A DNA stretch of 19,920 nt from an uncultured bacterium (GTDB lineage Bacteria > Cyanobacteriota > Vampirovibrionia > Gastranaerophilales > Gastranaerophilaceae). Below, in pieces: positions 15,005 through 19,920 of this stretch. A program made the position numbers and the translations under genes. The notes beneath the pieces were generated by a model. The model worked only from the letters and a program-made list of their open reading frames with translations. It had not been told where the DNA came from and searched no databases. Position 1 is the first letter of the stretch; every line of letters starts with the position of its first letter. Where the stretch lies: the NCBI GenBank assembly GCA_905211505.1, contig CAJMAX010000016.1:1-19920 (forward strand), written 5' to 3'.

Positions 15005-16234
15005 ATGCTCGATTTTAAATCAATACTGAAAATGGCGACAGTTTCGCTGAAAATAAATAAAATGAGGTCAATGCTTACCAGTCTGGGTATTATTATCGGG
15101 GTGAGTGCTGTGATTATTATGCTAGCAGTTGGTACAGGTGCCAGTAAAAAAATTGCAAAAGATATGGAATCTATGGGAAGTAATCTTCTTATGGTTCGTT
15201 CTGCTTCTGCAAAATCCGGAGGGGTAAGAATGGGTATGGGGACCCGTCCGACGCTTACGCTTAAAGATGCCGAGGCTATTTCAAAGAAAGCTCGAGGGGT
15301 TTTAGCACTTGCGCCATATTCTTCGGAAACCCAGCAGGTTACATATGGAAATCAAAACTGGTCTACTTCAATTGGTGGTACAACTCAGCCGTACTTTTTT
15401 ATCAGAAATTATGAAATAGAATCAGGGAGAGGTTTTTTACCTGAAGATAATAAAAACAGTACAAAAGTTGCAATTTTAGGTCAAACGGTCTCAACAGAAC
15501 TGTTCGGGGATGTCGATCCTATAGGAAAAACTATTCGTATTGGAAATGTCCCGTTTAAAGTGGTAGGTTTGTTAAAAGCAAAAGGCTCAAGCGGTATGGG
15601 ACACGATCAGGACGATCTTATATTTATACCTATAACAACAGCGCAAAGAAAAGTTTTTGGTACAGATTTCCCTGGTACTGTTAGCATGATTGCAGTTAAA
15701 GCTCAAAATAGTCAGGTAATAACAATGGCTCAGGATGATATTACGGAAATACTTGCTGCACGCCATCATATCGGTAAAAATCAAGAAAATGATTTTGAAA
15801 TAAGGAATCTTGCAGAAATGCAGGAAACAATTAAATCTACAACAAAAACAATGTCATTGCTTTTAGGAGCAATCGCAGGTGTTTCTTTGATTGTAGGGGG
15901 AATAGGTATTATGAATATAATGCTTGTTTCTGTAACAGAGAGGACTAAAGAAATCGGGATTCGAATGGCAATTGGCGCAAAAGCTTCTGATATTCGTATC
16001 CAGTTTTTGATAGAATCTTTTTTATTATCAGTAACCGGAGGTTTGATAGGAGTAGCTATAGGGATTGTTGGTGCATGGTTGATGCATAAGTTTGCAGGTA
16101 TGAATGTTTCAATTACACTATCTTCCATTCTGTTATCTTTGGGGTTTTCGGCAGTAATAGGAATTGGATTTGGATATTATCCTGCCTATAAAGCTTCATT
16201 GTTGAATCCTATTGATGCTTTGAGATATGAATAA
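15005..16234 (+). CDS. MacB-type ABC transporter permease
   Basis: This is the inner-membrane permease of the export complex. The N-terminus (MLDFKSILKMATVSLKINKMRSMLTSLGIIIGVSAVI) is the typical MacB entry followed by the first helix (about 24-44). A large MacB-type periplasmic domain comes next, with GRGFLPEDN, VAILGQTV and DPIGKTIRIGNVPFKVVGLL. Three C-terminal helices complete the FtsX fold, with GGIGIMNIMLVSVTERTKEIGIRMAIGA and the closing YYPAYKASLLNPIDALRYE. I chose the start at 15005 because AAGAGGTG lies seven bases upstream and the N-terminus then matches the family. An in-frame ATG at 14987, next to a GAGGGGGA, adds six residues and is possible. This is the last gene of the operon, and no clear terminator follows. 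Confidence 0.92.
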   Translation: MLDFKSILKMATVSLKINKMRSMLTSLGIIIGVSAVIIMLAVGTGASKKIAKDMESMGSNLLMVRSASAKSGGVRMGMGTRPTLTLKDAEAISKKARGVLALAPYSSETQQVTYGNQNWSTSIGGTTQPYFFIRNYEIESGRGFLPEDNKNSTKVAILGQTVSTELFGDVDPIGKTIRIGNVPFKVVGLLKAKGSSGMGHDQDDLIFIPITTAQRKVFGTDFPGTVSMIAVKAQNSQVITMAQDDITEILAARHHIGKNQENDFEIRNLAEMQETIKSTTKTMSLLLGAIAGVSLIVGGIGIMNIMLVSVTERTKEIGIRMAIGAKASDIRIQFLIESFLLSVTGGLIGVAIGIVGAWLMHKFAGMNVSITLSSILLSLGFSAVIGIGFGYYPAYKASLLNPIDALRYE

Positions 16235-16307
16235 TTAAAGTTTTTGTTATCAATACTTTTTAAGAAATTATATATACTTAGTGTTTAGACAAAAATAATA
16301 ATAAATC

Positions 16308-17411
16308 TTAACAAATAATGCTGTCAGCTTTTGATAAAAATTCCAACAGACTTACAACTTTTGTCTTGTTGTTTCCAGTTAAGAGTAGACCAAGTTTTAA
16401 GCCTAATATGCAGGCAGGACAAGTTGTTATAACATAATCTGCATCGGTTTTTATTATATTTTTAGCTTTATTTTTAGCAATTTGTTGTGATAGTTTGACA
16501 TTTTTTATTGCGAAACTTCCTGCAAAGCCGCAGCATTCATCATAATCTTGCATTTCTATGAATTCAACATTTTCGCAATTTTTGAGTATTTGCCTTAAAA
16601 AGGCATCGTTTTTTAAGTGACATGGCTTATGAAATGTGATTTTTACAGGTTTGTTAAATTTAAATTTAATCCCTTTTACTGCGATTAAATCTCCCCAGTT
16701 TATTGATTTAGAAGTGGGTAGTGGTGGCGTTTCAATGTAATTTGAATAAGATAATATTGTGTTTTCGCAGCTTGCACAGTCTGTTATCAGATAATCATAA
16801 TCAGTGCTATTTATCAAATCGATATTGTATTTTGCCACTTGTTCAAATCTTTCAATATTTCCATCAGATAAAAAAGGAAGTCCGCAGCATTCAAATTCAG
16901 GTTCTATAATTTTTATATCTGTATTTTTTAAAATCTTATCTAAATATAAATCTGTGTGTGGGAAAACTTGATTTACGCATCCTTTAAAGTATAAAACGGT
17001 AGTTTGTGGGGTAAGAACTTCTTTTTTGATTGGGCGGAAAGGTTGGGATAAATTAGAACAAAGTTTTATTAAATTAGTAAAAATCAATTTACTTTCGAAA
17101 AAGCTTATTATTTTACCTAAAAGCGTGTATTTCATGTATTCAAATTTTGCGGTGTTAAGGATTTTACAAACCTCAATTCCGCTGGGACAAAATTCATTAC
17201 ACTTGCCGCACTTTAAACACATATCAAGATATTTGTTAATGTTTTTTGATAATTTTAAGTCCCCTTTTGTTACTCCGTGCAGCATAATAAATTTACCTTT
17301 ACTGACGGTGCATTCATTTTGGTTTATTTTAAAAATTGGACAAGCAGCTTGGCACAATCCGCATTTTGAACATTTATTGAGTTCTTTTTCAAAATCTTTC
17401 AGGCTTTTCAT
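16308..17411 (-). CDS. GlcF/LutA-like iron-sulfur oxidoreductase subunit
   Basis: The N-terminus has two ferredoxin-type [4Fe-4S] motifs, C14-x2-C-x2-C-x3-C24-P (CSKCGLCQAACP) and C65-x2-C-x2-C-x3-C75-P (CLKCGKCNEFCP). Two cysteine-rich CCG domains follow: FECCGLPF (C175/C176) with DCASC, and DECCGFAG (C293/C294) with HKPCH and TTCPAC. This is the architecture of glycolate oxidase subunit GlcF and of heterodisulfide-reductase-like proteins. It normally pairs with a flavin subunit (GlcD), but no such gene is visible here, so the electron donor (glycolate, D-lactate or other) is open. The length of 367 is slightly shorter than GlcF (about 400). No clear ribosome site precedes the ATG. D-lactate released by MurQ is one conceivable substrate, but that is speculation. 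Confidence 0.82.
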   Translation of the reverse strand: MKSLKDFEKELNKCSKCGLCQAACPIFKINQNECTVSKGKFIMLHGVTKGDLKLSKNINKYLDMCLKCGKCNEFCPSGIEVCKILNTAKFEYMKYTLLGKIISFFESKLIFTNLIKLCSNLSQPFRPIKKEVLTPQTTVLYFKGCVNQVFPHTDLYLDKILKNTDIKIIEPEFECCGLPFLSDGNIERFEQVAKYNIDLINSTDYDYLITDCASCENTILSYSNYIETPPLPTSKSINWGDLIAVKGIKFKFNKPVKITFHKPCHLKNDAFLRQILKNCENVEFIEMQDYDECCGFAGSFAIKNVKLSQQIAKNKAKNIIKTDADYVITTCPACILGLKLGLLLTGNNKTKVVSLLEFLSKADSIIC

Positions 17412-17546
17412 ATCAAAATAATATCATGAGTATGAATTAGCATGGCTTAAAGTTTTTTACATAATTTAATAAATCAGGGAATAAAATTAAATTTTTTTTG
17501 TAAATTTGCCGATATAAAAAATATCTTAGTTAAAAAGGTGAAAAAC

Positions 17547-17834
17547 ATGGCAGAACAGAGTTTTACATTTAATAGACCATATAAACCTTTCGGGTTCAAT
17601 ATTCAGGTTCCGGAAAGAACATTAAAACTTGCCGGAGATACTTTAGAAAGTATTGTTACAGCTCCTGCGGATCCGTTATTTTCTTTTTTAGAAGAAAATG
17701 AGGGGGTATTTAATGGAGATGTTGCATTTGAAATAAACCGAACAACTGCTCAAAATTTTACAATTGGTTCTGCAATGAGAATAGAGGATGAAAAAGTTAA
17801 CGGTAGAAATCCAAGTTTTGATATGCATTTCTAA
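17547..17834 (+). CDS. Small protein of unknown function (95 residues)
   Basis: I do not recognise this protein. The ATG at 17547 follows AAGGTG by six bases. A GTG nine bases earlier in frame overlaps that ribosome site and is rejected. The sequence is soluble and mildly acidic, with an aromatic/proline start (FTFNRPYKPFGFNIQVPERT), a PADPLFSFLEENEG segment and a C-terminal stretch with alternating polar and hydrophobic residues. No membrane segment, signal peptide, cysteine or obvious metal site is present. It stands alone between two minus-strand genes and has its own stem-loop downstream, which supports a real, separately transcribed gene. Confidence 0.65.
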   Translation: MAEQSFTFNRPYKPFGFNIQVPERTLKLAGDTLESIVTAPADPLFSFLEENEGVFNGDVAFEINRTTAQNFTIGSAMRIEDEKVNGRNPSFDMHF

Positions 17835-17880
17835 TGTAACTTTATATAATATTCGATTTTGATTTTTTGTTGTGTATAAG

Positions 17881-17915
17881 TAATGCGGTTTTTAGAGAAT
17901 CTAAAAACCGCATTA
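17881..17915. terminator. Stem-loop between the orphan gene and proC
   Basis: A perfect 16-bp stem (TAATGCGGTTTTTAGA with its complement, loop GAA) lies between two convergent genes. Neither flank has a long T run (TGTCTTTATT on plus), so it is best read as a two-way terminator of moderate strength. Confidence 0.65.
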
Positions 17916-17936
17916 GTGTCTTTATTAAGTTTTAGC

Positions 17937-18743
17937 TTACTTGCCCAGAGCGTTTGCTTTTTGGGCAGTTTTTTCAATTACGTCAAAGAATAATTTATCA
18001 GAATGCCCATCTTTCATCTCACAGATTCCAACAAATGTGCAGCCACCTTTTGTTGCAACATTATCAATTAATGTTTGTACTGTTGTTTCTCCTCTGTTAA
18101 ATACCATTTGAGCAGAACCTAAAGCTGTTTGCGCTGCAAGAATAAGAGCTTTTTCGTAATCTAACCCAAGTTTTTCGCCTGCTCGTGCCATATCTTCTAT
18201 TACTTGATAAAAAAATGCAGGGCCAGAACCTGATATTGCTGTAACAATATCCATCTGGTTTTCTTCTACCGTAATACATTTTCCGATTACTGATAACAAA
18301 TCTTCAATTAAATTCAGGTCTGTATCTGCTGCGTTTGAACCTTTACAAACGCCGAACATTCCTAATTTAACAAGAGCCGGAGTGTTTGGCATAATTCTGA
18401 TTACGCGGTTTTTTGGTACTATTTTTTCTATTTTTTCTGTGCATACGCCTGCGGCGATTGAAACAATAAGAGTATTTGTGTTTAGATTCTCTTTGATTTC
18501 GTTCAAAACATCAGCTACAGTGTTTGGCTTTGTTGCGATAAACACGATATCTGAATTTTGTGCAAGTTTTTTGTTATCTGTGTGAACTTCAATGTTTAAC
18601 CTGTCTGATGCATATTTAGCAATTTCATCATTAACTTCTGAACCAGTGATAGAAAAGTTTTCTGCTTTATTAGAATTTAAAATTCCGCTGATTATGGCAC
18701 TAGCCATTTTCCCGCATCCGATAAATCCGATATTTTTCTTCAT
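17937..18743 (-). CDS. proC: Pyrroline-5-carboxylate reductase
   Basis: ProC makes the last step of proline synthesis, NAD(P)H-dependent reduction of pyrroline-5-carboxylate. The N-terminal Rossmann motif is GFIGCGKMASAI (6-17), then IMPNTPALV, and the C-terminal dimer domain has AISGSGPAFFYQVIEDMARAGEKLGL. The usual PGGTT segment reads KGGCT here, a small departure near the active-site region. The length of 268 is normal. The nearest ribosome-like site (AAGGGA) is 13 bases before the ATG, further than usual. No other proline gene is adjacent. Confidence 0.95.
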   Translation of the reverse strand: MKKNIGFIGCGKMASAIISGILNSNKAENFSITGSEVNDEIAKYASDRLNIEVHTDNKKLAQNSDIVFIATKPNTVADVLNEIKENLNTNTLIVSIAAGVCTEKIEKIVPKNRVIRIMPNTPALVKLGMFGVCKGSNAADTDLNLIEDLLSVIGKCITVEENQMDIVTAISGSGPAFFYQVIEDMARAGEKLGLDYEKALILAAQTALGSAQMVFNRGETTVQTLIDNVATKGGCTFVGICEMKDGHSDKLFFDVIEKTAQKANALGK

Positions 18744-18771
18744 AATATTTAATCATTCCCTTCTATTTTTG

Positions 18772-18798
18772 TTGACTAATTTCTTTGTTTACTATAAC
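18772..18798 (+). promoter_or_regulatory. Candidate promoter of rpmH-rnpA
   Basis: TTGACT (18772-18777) and TATAAC (18793-18798) are 15 bases apart, a little short. A shifted pair, TTGTTG (18769) with the same -10, gives 18. The leader to rpmH would be about 38 bases. Confidence 0.4.
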
Positions 18799-18842
18799 AT
18801 CTGAATTATACGACAAATAAATAGTAAAAGGAAATAACAAAA

Positions 18843-18995
18843 ATGAGACGTACACTAGAAGGAACAAAAAGAAAAAGACAAAATGTAAGCGGCTTCAGAG
18901 CAAGAATGTCTACTCCAGGCGGTAGAGAAGTTGTCAACAGACGCAGAGCTCGTGGTCGTCACAAATTATCAATTACTGCTAAAAAACGTGCTTAA
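18843..18995 (+). CDS. rpmH: 50S ribosomal protein L34
   Basis: The 50-residue, very basic protein begins [20 protein letters not shown] and continues [24 protein letters not shown], the L34 pattern (KRKR..GFRARM, then a G-R-x-V and RRRxRGRxxL). The TLxGT N-terminus with SGFRARM is of the cyanobacterial kind rather than the usual TYQPS. AAAGGA lies ten bases before the ATG. It leads the classical rpmH-rnpA pair, 68 bases from rnpA. It belongs to the large ribosomal subunit and was found by direct translation. Confidence 0.96.
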   Translation: MRRTLEGTKRKRQNVSGFRARMSTPGGREVVNRRRARGRHKLSITAKKRA

Positions 18996-19063
18996 TGTAT
19001 TGCTTTCTGAGTTTTGGTTTGTGCCAAATGGCCGTTAAGCTGTAAGTCTTTTACGGAGATGAA

Positions 19064-19414
19064 ATGTTACCAAAGCAGTATAGGTTAAAAAAAAGATCCG
19101 CTTTTAAGGCGATATATAAAGTTAAAAACTCCTCCCATAAGGGTGGAGTAACTTTGTTTGCTGGTATTTTAAAGAAAAATGAGTCGCCTACAAAAGTAGG
19201 ATTTGTAGTGAGTAAAAAGGTTCATAAACGGGCAGTTAAGCGTAATCGTTTAAAAAGATTAATGCGGGAAAGCTACAGGCTTTTGTTAAAAGAAAATCGA
19301 CTTGGAAATTCGCAGAGATTTATGTCATTAGTATTTGTTGGCACTGATAGGGCATTAGGAAAGAGCTTTTCCGAAGTCAAATCAAGTGTTCAAAAACTTC
19401 TGGAGAAGATTTAA
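19064..19414 (+). CDS. rnpA: Ribonuclease P protein component
   Basis: RnpA binds the catalytic RNase P RNA and helps 5' maturation of tRNA precursors. The start MLPKQYRLKKRSAFKAIYK and the RNR-type helix VSKKVHKRAVKRNRLKRLMRE (about 49-69) are diagnostic. FVGTDRALGKSFSEVKSSVQKLL matches the C-terminal strand and helix. The length of 116 is normal, and the charge is strongly positive. ACGGAGA precedes the ATG by about six bases. The next gene starts immediately after the stop, so the two are probably translated together. Confidence 0.96.
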   Translation: MLPKQYRLKKRSAFKAIYKVKNSSHKGGVTLFAGILKKNESPTKVGFVVSKKVHKRAVKRNRLKRLMRESYRLLLKENRLGNSQRFMSLVFVGTDRALGKSFSEVKSSVQKLLEKI

Positions 19415-19920
19415 ATGATAGAGGGGTTGTATGTTGATAATATAATGATGCATTCTGAAACCCGTGTTTATCCTACAGAGCCTCAAATAACAGCGGGGCT
19501 TATTGTCGGGTCTCAATCCTTTTATAAATATTCTCTTCGTGAGTCGTCGTATCCGACTTTATCTTTGGTTGATGAGCTTACGGATGGACAAGGGCATGTT
19601 ATTCCTCCGGGGCATTATGAGTTAGCGCTTTCTGATGAACATGATTTTTTAATTTTAATTCAGTCTAAAAAAGCAGTTGCTATTATTCCTGTTTTTAAGA
19701 TTGATATTGATATGTCCCAATATGAAATTGTGAGAGATAAAAAAGCTTTGAAAAAAAAGAAAAAAGAAGAAAAAGAGATTGCAAAAACGAACAAGAAGCG
19801 GGAGCGAAAAGGTTTACCATTAATAACACAGGAAGATGAAATATATCAAGAAGCTTCAATAGAATACATAAGAGATGGTGGTTATTATTTAATACGTTAT
19901 GAGCGTGGAGATGTCAAAGC
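19415..19920 (+). CDS. Unrecognised protein directly after rnpA, cut by the window end
   Basis: An uninterrupted frame of 168 codons starts at an ATG immediately after the rnpA stop, with GGAG inside the rnpA end nine bases upstream, and runs off the window. Residues about 1-105 look like a mixed alpha/beta soluble domain (TEPQITAGLIVGSQSFYKYSL, VIPPGHYELALSDEHDFLILI, KKAVAIIPVFKIDIDM). A very basic helix follows at about 109-132 (KKALKKKKKEEKE...KKRERKG), then an acidic stretch and YYLIRYERGDVK. No membrane segment is visible. In many bacteria yidD and yidC follow rnpA, but this does not resemble either. It may be co-transcribed with rpmH-rnpA. Confidence 0.75.
   Translation, partial: MIEGLYVDNIMMHSETRVYPTEPQITAGLIVGSQSFYKYSLRESSYPTLSLVDELTDGQGHVIPPGHYELALSDEHDFLILIQSKKAVAIIPVFKIDIDMSQYEIVRDKKALKKKKKEEKEIAKTNKKRERKGLPLITQEDEIYQEASIEYIRDGGYYLIRYERGDVK

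Noticed and set aside
15587..16128. Minus-strand frames inside the permease gene
   Set aside because: They are antisense shadows of a well-supported permease gene, without ribosome sites or domains.
18692..18748. Tiny overlapping minus-strand frame of 18 codons at the start of proC (MIKYYEEKYRIYRMRENG)
   Set aside because: Its ATG lies almost inside the AAGGGA stretch with no usable spacing, and the codons only shadow proC.
18744..18842. Replication origin near rpmH-rnpA
   Set aside because: No dnaA gene, DnaA boxes or GC-poor repeat cluster is visible in the short gap, although rpmH is often near an origin.
19000..19063. Possible weak hairpin (CCGT/ACGG) masking the rnpA ribosome site
   Set aside because: There are only four continuous base pairs with mismatches beyond them, too weak to claim regulation.

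Overview
The window is an AT-rich, densely packed bacterial chromosome segment. A Gram-negative-type envelope is implied by a TolC/MacA/MacB-like export set and a full MinCDE system. The ribosomal protein L34 has the N-terminal TLxGT...SGFRARM pattern that I associate with Cyanobacteria. One gene encodes a prepilin-like protein with the leader RGFTLAEVLITLGIIGIVAAMTIP. Together with murQ (cell-wall sugar catabolism) and the absence of any photosynthesis gene, this points to a non-photosynthetic cyanobacterial relative (Vampirovibrionia/Melainabacteria, probably Gastranaerophilales). That placement is inference from family knowledge, not a database result.

Layout. At 1-1029 (minus) are the start of an unknown gene, a terminator, secG and an NrtR-like regulator. 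At 1201-4460 (plus) are a lytic-transglycosylase-like protein with an EF-hand and then minC-minD-minE, ending at a strong terminator. At 4530-5606 a small XRE regulator diverges from a prepilin-like gene, with a palindrome between them. At 5632-8977 (minus) lie ribH, murQ, gpsA and a PSP1/RicT-like gene, many of them overlapping or coupled. At 9087-10174 (minus) are a membrane-anchored thioredoxin and a CcdA-like electron transporter. At 10423-16234 (plus) is an efflux operon: tolC-like, macA-like, a DUF3137-like membrane protein, MacB-type ATPase and MacB-type permease, headed by a perfect 20-bp palindrome. At 16308-17411 (minus) is a solitary GlcF-like Fe-S protein, followed by a 95-residue orphan (plus) and proC (minus). 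At 18843-19920 (plus) are rpmH, rnpA and an unrecognised gene that runs off the window.

How the parts fit. The window is mostly housekeeping: protein export (SecG), division-site placement (Min), phospholipid precursor (GpsA), riboflavin (RibH), proline (ProC), cell-wall recycling (MurQ), RNase P and L34. The accessory parts are the palindrome-controlled efflux operon with an embedded DUF3137-like gene, the XRE/prepilin pair, and long acidic extensions on MinC and MinE. I see no mobile element, CRISPR array, tRNA or rRNA, and no gene-free stretch longer than 300 bases. I found no clear new defence or mobile system. The best leads are the efflux operon, the Min acidic extensions and the unknown genes.
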